Shown: positions 1-7,206, counted from the first letter of the stretch. The stretch: DNA of 8,515 nucleotides from Gemmatimonadota bacterium (GCA_013042495.1 JABDQB010000009.1:1-8515), one strand, 5' to 3'. Numbers and translations: made by a program. The notes: generated from the sequence alone by a model not told the origin.

Positions 1-467
1 GCCTGACATGGTGGCAGAGCCATGCGGAGCCCGAGGGCGACCCGGTGCCGGCCCGGACCTGGGTGCTTCAGCTCGACCCCGATCTTCATCGGGCCAGGAT
101 CGAAAAGCGGGTGCGTTCGATGCTCGATTCCGGCTGGCTTGAAGAGGTGCGGGCGCTCGCGGCCAGCGGCCATGGCCCGGGTTCGCCCGGGATGACGTCG
201 ATCGGCTACCTCGATGCGTGGCGGTTCGCGGCAGGGGAGATCTCGCGCGACGAAGCCGTAAGCGCCATCGTTCGGGATACGTGGCAATACGCCAGGAGGC
301 AGCGCACCTGGCTCAGGCACCAGCTCGAAGACGACGCAACCCGGGTGGACGCAAACGTGGATATCCCGGAGCTGGCACGCGCAATAGCGGCGGACTGGAC
401 AAGAACTATCGATGGGGAATGGAACCCACGGGAGAACCAGCCCATGAGCGACTCTGAAAGACCATGA
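1..467 (+). CDS. miaA: tRNA dimethylallyltransferase MiaA, C-terminal part (5' end outside window)
   Basis: MiaA transfers a dimethylallyl group from DMAPP to N6 of A37 in tRNAs that read codons starting with U. Only the last ~154 codons are here. The frame is open from position 3 to the TGA at 465-467, so the GTG at 45 is internal and not a start. Family hallmarks visible are the R-I-E-K-R-V...M-L-D-S-G-W-L-E-E-V stretch, the S-I-G-Y motif, the G-E-I-S-R-D-E-A segment and the Y-A-R-R-Q-R-T-W-L motif near the C terminus. The nucleotide-binding P-loop half is missing because the window cuts it. The usual T-R just before the Y-A-x-R-Q motif reads T-W here. The stop overlaps the bshA start by 4 nt (ATGA), suggesting co-transcription and coupled translation. 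The identification is confident. Confidence 0.93.
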   Translation, partial: LTWWQSHAEPEGDPVPARTWVLQLDPDLHRARIEKRVRSMLDSGWLEEVRALAASGHGPGSPGMTSIGYLDAWRFAAGEISRDEAVSAIVRDTWQYARRQRTWLRHQLEDDATRVDANVDIPELARAIAADWTRTIDGEWNPRENQPMSDSERP

Positions 468-1603
468 GGATCGGAATCGCCTGTTATCCGACGTACGGCG
501 GGTCTGGCGCTCTCGCTACGGAACTCGGTATAGAGCTCGCCGCGCGAGGTCACGAGATCCACTTCATCACCTACGCGCAGCCGTTTCGTCTCACCTCGTT
601 TCACGAGGGGCTCTTCTTCCACGAGGTGGAAGTCCCGCACTACCCACTGTTCGAATACCCGCCGTATTCCCTGGCCCTCACGGTGCGGATGCACGAAGTG
701 GCGCGCCAGCATGACCTGGAGATCATGCATGCTCACTACGCCATTCCGCACGCCGAGGCGGCCTGGGTAGCCGGCCAGATGTTGAGGAAGGAGGGTCGGA
801 ACCTGAAAGTCGTGACGACCCTGCACGGGACGGACATCACGCTGGTCGGGCAGGATCCCTCGTTCTGGTCCATCACCCGGTTCTCGGTGGAGCAATCGGA
901 CGGGGTCACCGCCGTGTCCGAGTACCTGAGGCAGGAGACGCACCAGGCGTTCCAGTGCGACAAGCTCGACATCCGCGTGGTGCCGAACTTCGTCGATCCC
1001 GAGATCTACAAGCCGGGCCGCGATGACTGCCACCTGAGAGCGCTCGCCCCACACGGCGAGAAGATCGTCATGCACATTTCGAACTTCCGCAAGGTGAAGC
1101 GGGTGGACGATGTGGTTCGCATCTTCGCGGGCATCCGACAGGAAGTGGAATCGCGCCTAGTGTTCGTCGGCGATGGTCCCGAGAGGGCGTCAGTCACGGA
1201 ACTGGCGAGCCGCCTGGGAGTCCTCGAGGACATCGTCTTCCTGGGGAAGCTGGAATCCGTGGCCGGGCTCCTTTCCTGCGCGGATCTGTTCCTGCTGCCC
1301 TCCGAACAGGAGTCATTCGGTCTTGTCGCGCTGGAAGCGCTTGCCAGCGGGGTTCCGGTCGTGGGTACCGGAGGCAGCGGGCTGGCGGAGGTCGTGGATC
1401 ACGGCGTCACCGGGTACCTGCATCCCGTGGGTGCGGTCGAGGCAATGGCGGCGAGTTCCGTGCAGCTACTGACCGACGCGGATCTCTGGTCTTCGTTCGG
1501 ACGGGCGGCCAGGGACGCGGCCGTCCGCCGATACTCGGCAGCGTTGATCGTGCCGATGTATGAGCGCTTCTATCAAGAAGTGCTCGAAGGGTCGTCGCGG
1601 TGA
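464..1603 (+). CDS. bshA: N-acetyl-alpha-D-glucosaminyl L-malate synthase BshA (bacillithiol biosynthesis)
   Basis: BshA is a GT-B fold, family GT4 cytosolic glycosyltransferase. It joins GlcNAc from UDP-GlcNAc to L-malate, the first step of bacillithiol synthesis. The 379 residues match the usual length of about 375-380, and the protein reads close to Bacillus BshA as I remember it from end to end. The N-terminal domain has the CYP-x-x-GGSG loop (residues 7-15), H-F-I-T, the F-H-E-V-E-V stretch, H-A-H-Y-A-I-P-H and H121-G-T-D-I-T. The C-terminal donor domain has S206-N-F-R-K-V-K-R, V-G-D-G-P-E and the E283-x7-E291 motif in E-S-F-G-L-V-A-L-E. The ATG at 464 starts directly at the family's conserved N terminus and overlaps miaA by 4 nt; no strong Shine-Dalgarno is seen. 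The later enzymes BshB (deacetylase) and BshC (cysteine ligase) are not in this window. Other GT4 enzymes are possible in principle, but the acceptor-side motifs argue for BshA. Confidence 0.93.
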   Translation: MRIGIACYPTYGGSGALATELGIELAARGHEIHFITYAQPFRLTSFHEGLFFHEVEVPHYPLFEYPPYSLALTVRMHEVARQHDLEIMHAHYAIPHAEAAWVAGQMLRKEGRNLKVVTTLHGTDITLVGQDPSFWSITRFSVEQSDGVTAVSEYLRQETHQAFQCDKLDIRVVPNFVDPEIYKPGRDDCHLRALAPHGEKIVMHISNFRKVKRVDDVVRIFAGIRQEVESRLVFVGDGPERASVTELASRLGVLEDIVFLGKLESVAGLLSCADLFLLPSEQESFGLVALEALASGVPVVGTGGSGLAEVVDHGVTGYLHPVGAVEAMAASSVQLLTDADLWSSFGRAARDAAVRRYSAALIVPMYERFYQEVLEGSSR

Positions 1604-2394
1604 GCGTTCTCGAGGCGATCGCCCTCGGAATCATCCAGGGGCTGACCGAATTCCTGCCGGTCTCGAGCAGTGGTCACCTGGTGCTCGGGCAGGCGCTGCT
1701 GGGCATCCGGCTGCCGGGCGTGACATTTGAGGTTACGGTGCACCTGGCGACCCTGTGCGCTGTGCTCTGGGTGTACCGCGGGCGCGTGGCGTCGCTTGCC
1801 ACCGGAGCGGTGCGCGGAGATCGGGCGTCGTGGATCTATCTCGGACTGCTGGCCCTGGCATCGGTCCCGGCCGGAACCGCCGGCGTCCTGGGGCGGGATT
1901 GGTTCGAGGCCGCTTTCGGTAAGCCCTTGATTGCGGCGGTTCTGCTGATCGTTACCGGCTTCATCGTCTACTCCGTCAGGCTCACGGCGCCCCGGGCAGA
2001 GAGCCCGTCGCCGTCGGTCGGGCAGTCTGTGTGGATCGGGGTCGCCCAGGCTGCCGCGATCCTTCCGGGAATCAGTCGATCGGGGGCGACGGTGGCGATG
2101 GGGTCATGGCGCGGTGTCGACCCGGTGGCCGTAGCCGAGTTTTCCTTCCTCATGTCGGTTCCCGCCATCCTCGGGGCGGGTCTCCTTCAGCTCCGGGACG
2201 CTGCGGGCCCAGATGGCCTGGAATCCCTGGTTCTCGGGGCCGGATTCGCCGCAGCGCTGGTCGGCGGAGTCGCGGCGATTCGGCTTTTCGTCCGAATGCT
2301 GGAAACCGGCGCGTTCTACCGGTTTGCGTGGTATTGCTGGGCCGCTGGCTCGGCGTACCTGGTTGCTGCGGCCTTCCACCCGGCGCTCCGATGA
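1600..2394 (+). CDS. uppP: Undecaprenyl-diphosphatase UppP (BacA family)
   Basis: This integral membrane phosphatase converts undecaprenyl diphosphate to the monophosphate, regenerating the lipid carrier for peptidoglycan and other envelope polymers. Overproduction in other bacteria gives bacitracin resistance. The 264-residue length fits the family. The first signature is Q13-G-L-T-E17-F-L-P-V-S-S-S-G-H26 in the N-terminal region. The second is L-P-G-I-S-R160-S-G-A-T, carrying the catalytic arginine. Several hydrophobic helices alternate with short loops across the protein, for example about residues 65-85, 105-125, 185-200, 210-230 and 240-260. The start is GTG at 1600, overlapping the bshA stop by 4 nt (GTGA), with a weak GAAGGG site 8 nt upstream. 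The 3' end overlaps nadC by 4 nt. Confidence 0.95.
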   Translation: MSVLEAIALGIIQGLTEFLPVSSSGHLVLGQALLGIRLPGVTFEVTVHLATLCAVLWVYRGRVASLATGAVRGDRASWIYLGLLALASVPAGTAGVLGRDWFEAAFGKPLIAAVLLIVTGFIVYSVRLTAPRAESPSPSVGQSVWIGVAQAAAILPGISRSGATVAMGSWRGVDPVAVAEFSFLMSVPAILGAGLLQLRDAAGPDGLESLVLGAGFAAALVGGVAAIRLFVRMLETGAFYRFAWYCWAAGSAYLVAAAFHPALR

Positions 2395-3251
2395 GTGAGG
2401 AAATCGTGAGGGTCGCGGACCCGCTGATTCGCCGGGAGCTGGAAGAGGACATCGGCGATGGGGACCGGACCAGCGAGTGGACGATTCCGGCGGCCCTCGT
2501 GGGCGAAGCCAGGATCCTCGCGAAAGAGCATGGCGTGGTGTGCGGTGCCGGCGTGGCGGCGAGAGCTTTCACGATCGCGGACGAGAACCTGGAAGTCGCG
2601 GTGCAGGCGTCGGATGGCACGAGGGTCGGGCCCGGCGAGACTCTGGTGTGGGTGTCCGGCTCTCTGCGCTCGATCCTGGCGGCCGAGCGCACGGCGCTCA
2701 ACTTCCTGGCTCGACTGTCCGGGGTGGCGACCCTGACGGCGCGGTACGTGGAGGCCGTTGCCGGTACCGGATGCCGGGTCGCGGACACTCGCAAGACCAC
2801 GCCGGGATGGCGGACGCTCGAGAAGTACGCGGTCGCCGCGGGCGGTGGTATGAATCACCGGCGGGGCCTCTACGATATGGTCCTGATCAAGGAAAACCAC
2901 ATTCGCGCGGCCGGAGGTGTGGCGGCGGCGATCGAGGCGGCGCAACCGAACGCACGTCGAGAGGGCCTCGAAGTGGAGGTGGAAGTCACGAACGAGGCAG
3001 AGCTCGAGGAAGCGGTCCGGTGCGCTCCCGATCGGGTGATGCTCGACAACATGTCGGTCGCGGAGCTGCGGGCGGCGGTGGCGATGATCAGGAATGCCCC
3101 CGCTCCCCGTCCCCGGATCGAAGCGTCCGGGGGCGTGACCCTCGACAGCGTGCGGGACATCGCCCGCACGGGAGTGGACTACATCTCGGTGGGCGCGCTC
3201 ACGCATTCAGCGCCTGCCCTGGACCTTTCTCTTCTGGTGACCGACCGATGA
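2391..3251 (+). CDS. nadC: Nicotinate-nucleotide pyrophosphorylase (quinolinate phosphoribosyltransferase)
   Basis: NadC condenses quinolinate with PRPP to give nicotinate mononucleotide, CO2 and PPi, the entry of de novo NAD synthesis. The 286 residues match the usual ~280-290. An N-terminal alpha/beta sandwich (about 1-110) precedes an open alpha/beta barrel. Active-site residues visible are R134-K135-T, H156-R157-R-G-L, K167-E-N-H, E196 in the E-V-E-V run and D219 in M-L-D-N-M. The barrel ends with E-A-S-G-G-V and Y-I-S-V-G-A-L-T-H, typical of the family. The frame is open upstream inside uppP, but conserved sequence begins at the ATG at 2391, which overlaps the uppP stop by 4 nt, so I place the start there. 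No clear Shine-Dalgarno precedes it, consistent with translation coupled to uppP. The partner genes nadA and nadB are not in the window. Confidence 0.96.
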   Translation: MSEEIVRVADPLIRRELEEDIGDGDRTSEWTIPAALVGEARILAKEHGVVCGAGVAARAFTIADENLEVAVQASDGTRVGPGETLVWVSGSLRSILAAERTALNFLARLSGVATLTARYVEAVAGTGCRVADTRKTTPGWRTLEKYAVAAGGGMNHRRGLYDMVLIKENHIRAAGGVAAAIEAAQPNARREGLEVEVEVTNEAELEEAVRCAPDRVMLDNMSVAELRAAVAMIRNAPAPRPRIEASGGVTLDSVRDIARTGVDYISVGALTHSAPALDLSLLVTDR

Positions 3252-4084
3252 GCAGGAGAACCACGAACGATTGGGCCGGAGAGTCCATCGAGGATTTGCG
3301 GGCCCGGTGGGGGCGGGAGTCCGTCGTGTTGTACGGCAAGATCGACTCGACGAACGCAGCGGCGGGCGATCTTGCGGAAGATGGGTACCCGGCGGGGACG
3401 TTGGTGCTTTGCCGGGAGCAGTCCGCCGGCCGTGGACGCGCCGGGCACGAGTGGCATTCGCCGAGAGATGCGGGAGTGTATCTCAGCATGATTCTGCGAC
3501 CCGTGGATCTCGCGCACCCAGCCATGCTCTCCATCCTCGCCGGCCTCGGCGTGGTGGAGCGGCTCGACGCAGGTTTTCGGGGCCTGGCGCCGGGCCTCAA
3601 GTGGCCGAATGACGTGGTCGCCGCCGGGAAGAAGATCGGGGGCGTTTTGGCCGAAGCATCCTGGTCCGAGTCACGGCCGCGTTATCTGGTCGTGGGAGTC
3701 GGCATCAACGTGCGTCCCCTCGGACGCTCGGCCCCGAAGGAGCTCTCGGGTATGGCAACGGCGATCGACACGGTGACGGGTGGGAAGGCCTCACTCGCGG
3801 AGGTGGCGGACTGCGTGGTCGCCGGACTCGAAACCTGGCTTCCGGCTGCGCCGGCGACGCTGGAGGGTGATCTGCTGGCTCGCGTGGACCGGTACGATTG
3901 GCTGAGAGATCGTCGTGCCCGGTTGACGATGCCGGGCGATGCGAGCGGGCAGCGAGGAACGTGCGTGGGGATTGCCCCTGACGGGGCGCTGCTATTCCGG
4001 CCGGACCGCGGGGCCTTGAGAAGAGTCGGCGACGGTGTGATCGACCCATGGGCGGATCAGCCGTCCGGGACACGAGGAGGCTGA
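3248..4084 (+). CDS. birA: Biotin--[acetyl-CoA-carboxylase] ligase, monofunctional (group I, no DNA-binding domain)
   Basis: This enzyme activates biotin to biotinyl-5'-AMP and attaches it to the lysine of biotin carboxyl carrier proteins. The 278-residue protein has the ligase core: D33-S-T-N, the biotinyl-AMP loop G61-R-G-R-A-G-H-E-W69, K118-W-P-N-D and K129-I-G-G with the key lysine. A V-G-V-G-I-N-V strand follows. A short C-terminal SH3-like domain (about 230-278) contains the G-x-x-x-G-I-A-P-D-G-A-L-L pattern. Only about 27 residues precede the core, so the winged-helix operator-binding domain of bifunctional BirA is absent and it should not repress biotin genes itself. The frame is open far upstream within nadC, but that part is a shadow. 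The ATG at 3248 overlaps the nadC stop by 4 nt and begins just before the family sequence. No strong Shine-Dalgarno is seen. Confidence 0.93.
   Translation: MSRRTTNDWAGESIEDLRARWGRESVVLYGKIDSTNAAAGDLAEDGYPAGTLVLCREQSAGRGRAGHEWHSPRDAGVYLSMILRPVDLAHPAMLSILAGLGVVERLDAGFRGLAPGLKWPNDVVAAGKKIGGVLAEASWSESRPRYLVVGVGINVRPLGRSAPKELSGMATAIDTVTGGKASLAEVADCVVAGLETWLPAAPATLEGDLLARVDRYDWLRDRRARLTMPGDASGQRGTCVGIAPDGALLFRPDRGALRRVGDGVIDPWADQPSGTRGG
4075..4080 (+). promoter_or_regulatory. Shine-Dalgarno of coaX
   Basis: A perfect AGGAGG lies six bases before the ATG at 4087, inside the last codons of birA. It favours 4087 over the in-frame ATG at 4048, which would add 13 residues not found in the family. It is the strongest ribosome binding site seen in this operon, at the only junction without a 4-nt overlap. 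Confidence 0.85.
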
Positions 4085-4086
4085 CA

Positions 4087-4869
4087 ATGATCCTGGCCGT
4101 GGATGTGGGGAACACCGAGACCCTTCTCGGGCTCTATTCCGGGTCGGAGGTTCAGAGGAGCTGGCGGGTCAGCACGCAGCGACACCCGACTGGCAACGAG
4201 ATGGCGCTCATGTTGGGCGGACTGTTGGCTTCCGCGGTCGAGACCCCAGCCGCGATCGAGCGCGCCGTCATCGCATCAGTCGTTCCGGCGATCGACCGTT
4301 CCTGGGATGAAGCGTTCGACGGGCTTGGGATACCGAGTCGCCGGATCGATGCGTCCTCGCCGTTGCCCGTGACGCTCGACGTCGACGAGCCCGCTTCCGT
4401 TGGGGCCGACCGGATCGTGAATACGCTTGGGACTCGATGTCTCTACGCTCGCAATACCATCGTAGTGGACCTGGGAACGGCGACCACGTTCGATTGCATC
4501 ACGGCCGACGGAGTCTTTCTGGGGGGAGTGATCGCCCCGGGGCCGAGGGCGGGAATCGACCGGATGCACGAGTTTACCTCGAAGCTGCCATCGGTCGAGA
4601 TCCGGGTGCCCGAGAAGGTGATCGGTCGGCGCACCGTCACCTGCCTGGAGTCCGGTGTCTTTTACTCGATCGTCGACGGGATCGACGGGATCGTACGGCG
4701 CATCCTCGAGGAATGGGATCCCGAAGAGCCGCTCGTCATCGCCACCGGCGGGCTGGCTGGCGTCATCGCACCACACTGTCGGACCGTCGAACGGGTGGAT
4801 CCCTACTTGACGCTGCACGGCCTGATCTGCGCAGACGAGCACCTCGAGCGGGAGGGACTCGCGACGTGA
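4087..4869 (+). CDS. coaX: Type III pantothenate kinase CoaX
   Basis: CoaX phosphorylates pantothenate with ATP, the first step of coenzyme A synthesis. It belongs to the ASKHA fold. Members of this type are generally not feedback-inhibited by CoA and need a monovalent cation. The 260 residues fit the family. Motifs seen are the phosphate-binding D6-V-G-N-T near the start, G106-A-D-R109 of the pantothenate site, D128-L-G-T-A-T-T with the catalytic aspartate, and G-G-V-I-A-P-G followed by the conserved L-P-S-V-E-I-R segment. The late I-A-T-G-G-L-A motif is also present. It starts 2 nt after the birA stop and overlaps the peptidase start by 4 nt (GTGA at 4866-4869). birA and coaX sit side by side in many bacteria, which supports both names. 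Confidence 0.95.
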   Translation: MILAVDVGNTETLLGLYSGSEVQRSWRVSTQRHPTGNEMALMLGGLLASAVETPAAIERAVIASVVPAIDRSWDEAFDGLGIPSRRIDASSPLPVTLDVDEPASVGADRIVNTLGTRCLYARNTIVVDLGTATTFDCITADGVFLGGVIAPGPRAGIDRMHEFTSKLPSVEIRVPEKVIGRRTVTCLESGVFYSIVDGIDGIVRRILEEWDPEEPLVIATGGLAGVIAPHCRTVERVDPYLTLHGLICADEHLEREGLAT

Positions 4870-7121
4870 AGCTGCGAATCCCGGGTCGGGCCTCGGCCGC
4901 TTTGATGTGCGCGCTGGCCCCGCTGCCCGTCATGGGTCCGAGCGACGTCTTGGCGCAGGAGCCCACGCGTGAACGGGATGCCTCGTCGATCGCCGGCTTT
5001 TCCGCACAGGCGTCCGCGGCACAGGCCGAGTTCGAGCAAGTCCTGCTGGACGCGATCCACCCGGATTCGGCAGGTCGCTGGGCCAGTACGCTGGCCGCGC
5101 GGCCGCACGTGGCCGGCACGCCGGGGCAAGTGGCGACCCGGGACTCGGTCGTCGCGTGGCACGGGGCGGCAGGCATCGACGGCGGATACGACTCGCTCGT
5201 CCTGTATATGCCCCACCCGCTGCGGGTGTCGGTCGAGCGAAGTTGGCCGGAGCCCACCACGTTCGACCTGGCGGAGCCGTCGCTGTCGGAGGACCCGGCG
5301 ACCGGCATCGATGCGGTACCCGTGTTCAATGCGTATTCCGGATCGGGAAGCGCGGAGGCCGAGGTCGTCTTCGCTGGCTACGGTCTGCCGGCGGACTATC
5401 GCACCCTGGATTCGGCCGGCGTCTCGGTGGAAGGCAAGATCGTCCTGGCCCGGTATGGGAGATCTTTCAGGGGGATCAAGGCTAGAGAAGCCGAAGCACG
5501 AGGGGCCGCCGGTCTCCTGCTTTATTCGGATCCCGCGAACGACGGCTTCGTCCGAGGAGTCGTGTACCCGGACGGTCCGATGCGACCCGCCAGGGGGGTC
5601 CAGCGTGGGAGCGTTCTCAATTCGACCGGTGATCCATCCACGCCGGCGGGTCCATCGCTGCCGGGAGCCCCACGGGTGCCAGAAGATCAAATGGTCGGGG
5701 TAGCGCGCATTCCCGTGATTCCGGTCGGGTACGGTGTCGCGGAGGCGCTTCTCCGGCCGCTCGGCGGGTCAGCGGCGCCCGAGTCGTGGCAGGGCGGACT
5801 CGATCTGACGTACCGATTCGGGCCGGGGCCGACGCGGGCTCGGCTGGAGGTGCGCACAGAGTCGGGAGAGTCCGCTTACCACCCCGCCTACAACACGATC
5901 GCTGTCCTCGAGGGCGCTGAGTGGCCGGACGAATGGGTCGTGATCGGGGCCCATCGAGACTCCTGGAGCCCCGGCGCCATCGACAACGTCAGCGGGACTA
6001 CGAGCGTGCTGGAGGTCGCCCGAGCGTTCGGAGCGGCGGCGGCCTCAGGGCTGCGGCCCAGGCGCACGGTCGTCTTCATCACCTGGGACGCTGAGGAGTG
6101 GGGGGTCATTGGATCGATCGAGTGGGTGGAGGCTCATGCCGACCGGCTCCGAGCCACCGTGGTGGCTTATGTGAACCAGGATGCGCCGGTTTCTGGATCC
6201 TCATTTGGGGCCGCGGCGTCGCCAGAGCTGAAGTCGCTGGCCCGCGACGCCGCGCGTCGAGTGGACGAACCGGCTCACGGTGGAACGGTCTACGAGTCCT
6301 GGCTCACGCGGGTCGCCGAGCGACTCGGGAACGCATCCAGCCCGGAGCCCCTTCCTGTCGGGGATCTTGGTGGCGGCTCCGATCACAAGGGGTTCTACCA
6401 GCACCTCGGCATCCCCGCGATCGGCTTCGGGTTCGGCGGGTCTGGCGGCGTCTACCACTCGATGTACGATACTCCCCGGTGGATGCAGGAGTTCGGGGAC
6501 CCCGGATATCTCTACCATGCGGCGGTTGCCCGGGTCGCGGCCGTCGTGGTTTCGCGGCTGGCGAACGCCGATATCCTGCCCTACGACTTCGTGGAGTTGG
6601 TGGGTGTCGTGCGGGAGCGCACGGGTCACGTCGAGAGCGAGGTGGAAGCGGCCCTCGAGGCGGCAACGGCGACGGAACACGCGGTAGGAGACGCCGGCGC
6701 GGAGATGCTGGCAGACTCCCCGGAAGCGCCGGGTGTGCGCCAGGCTTTCGCCGGACTGCGGGCTTCCATCGCTTCGATGGAGGCAGCGGCTGCCGCCTAC
6801 TCGATCGCCCGGGAGGGCTCGCTGCGGGAGGTGAAGCCAGCTTCGGCGGCCATGCGCCGGGTCAACGAGCGCCTGCGATCGGCGAGCCGATCTCTGACGA
6901 GTGAGGATGGACTTCCTGGCGATGCCTGGAGCCGGCAGCTCCTGTTTGCCTCAGATCCGGACAACGGCTACGCCACCCTTCCGCTTCCCGCGATCCGGCT
7001 CGCCCTTCGAGCTGGGGATCTCGGTGCCGTAGCGGATCGGGTCCGTGAGTTGGCGGATCATCTGGACCTGGTAGCCGCGCACCTGAAGGAGGCCCGCGCC
7101 GTGCTGGAAGGGAGGGGCTAG
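4866..7121 (+). CDS. Secreted M28-family zinc peptidase, glutamate carboxypeptidase II-like (PA domain, M28 catalytic domain, dimerisation domain)
   Basis: A 751-residue predicted exopeptidase starting at GTG 4866, which overlaps the coaX stop; GGAGGG lies nine bases upstream. Residues 1-30 look like a signal peptide (basic start, hydrophobic core, probable cleavage after L-A30 before Q-E), so it should act outside the cytoplasm. A protease-associated domain spans about 150-315 (V-F-A-G-Y-G, G-K-I-V-L-A-R-Y-G, R-G-V-Q-R-G). The M28 domain spans about 330-560. By comparison with human GCPII the two zinc ions would be held by H363, D373, E411, D439 and H531, with E410 as the general base; the spacings 10, 38, 28 and 92 agree well with GCPII. 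Residues about 610-751 resemble the transferrin-receptor-like dimerisation domain. The GCPII arginines that bind acidic side chains are missing, so substrate specificity probably differs. Peptide scavenging is likely but unproven. Confidence 0.92.
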   Translation: MKLRIPGRASAALMCALAPLPVMGPSDVLAQEPTRERDASSIAGFSAQASAAQAEFEQVLLDAIHPDSAGRWASTLAARPHVAGTPGQVATRDSVVAWHGAAGIDGGYDSLVLYMPHPLRVSVERSWPEPTTFDLAEPSLSEDPATGIDAVPVFNAYSGSGSAEAEVVFAGYGLPADYRTLDSAGVSVEGKIVLARYGRSFRGIKAREAEARGAAGLLLYSDPANDGFVRGVVYPDGPMRPARGVQRGSVLNSTGDPSTPAGPSLPGAPRVPEDQMVGVARIPVIPVGYGVAEALLRPLGGSAAPESWQGGLDLTYRFGPGPTRARLEVRTESGESAYHPAYNTIAVLEGAEWPDEWVVIGAHRDSWSPGAIDNVSGTTSVLEVARAFGAAAASGLRPRRTVVFITWDAEEWGVIGSIEWVEAHADRLRATVVAYVNQDAPVSGSSFGAAASPELKSLARDAARRVDEPAHGGTVYESWLTRVAERLGNASSPEPLPVGDLGGGSDHKGFYQHLGIPAIGFGFGGSGGVYHSMYDTPRWMQEFGDPGYLYHAAVARVAAVVVSRLANADILPYDFVELVGVVRERTGHVESEVEAALEAATATEHAVGDAGAEMLADSPEAPGVRQAFAGLRASIASMEAAAAAYSIAREGSLREVKPASAAMRRVNERLRSASRSLTSEDGLPGDAWSRQLLFASDPDNGYATLPLPAIRLALRAGDLGAVADRVRELADHLDLVAAHLKEARAVLEGRG

Positions 7122-7160
7122 GTCTCAGTCGTCATGAACCAGGACATGGCAGCAGCGGGT

Positions 7161-7183
7161 GGCGTGGCGGGTCCCCGCCAGCC
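7161..7183. terminator. Terminator-like hairpin between convergent genes (no U-tract)
   Basis: TGGCGG and CCGCCA pair around a GTCC loop. The stem extends outward by GGC/GCC with one bulged G, giving nine GC-rich pairs. It lies 39 nt after the peptidase stop and 23 nt from the end of the minus-strand small gene, a sensible place to stop transcription from both sides. Neither strand shows a T-run after the stem, so a standard intrinsic terminator is not proven. Three tandem CCGTC units (7191-7205) follow it. Confidence 0.4.
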
Positions 7184-7206
7184 GCATCATCCGTCCCGTC
7201 CCGTCC

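Noticed and set aside
206..1075. Long minus-strand open frame opposite miaA and bshA, and similar long minus-strand frames at 2150-2800, 2316-3206 and 4803-5690
   Set aside because: Their products are rich in Arg, Pro, Ser, His and Asp without any recognised motif, and they lie opposite genes that are well supported. High GC creates such frames.
2031..2390. Upstream extension of the nadC frame by 120 codons
   Set aside because: It lies in another frame of uppP, has low-complexity Gly/Arg-rich sequence, and family sequence begins at the ATG at 2391.
2477..3247. Upstream extension of the birA frame, which could suggest an added N-terminal domain
   Set aside because: It is an out-of-frame reading of nadC, rich in Gly, Arg and Asp, with no helix-turn-helix pattern.
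4048..4086. Earlier ATG for coaX
   Set aside because: The ATG at 4087 has a perfect AGGAGG at the right distance and starts at the conserved N terminus.
4437..4865. Upstream extension of the M28 peptidase frame by 143 codons
   Set aside because: It is a shadow of coaX; the signal peptide begins at GTG 4866, which overlaps the coaX stop and has GGAGGG upstream.
4905..4910. Cysteine at residue 15 of the M28 peptidase as a lipoprotein site
   Set aside because: The residues before it (A-L-M-C) do not fit the lipobox, and hydrophobic sequence continues after it to a normal A-Q cleavage site.
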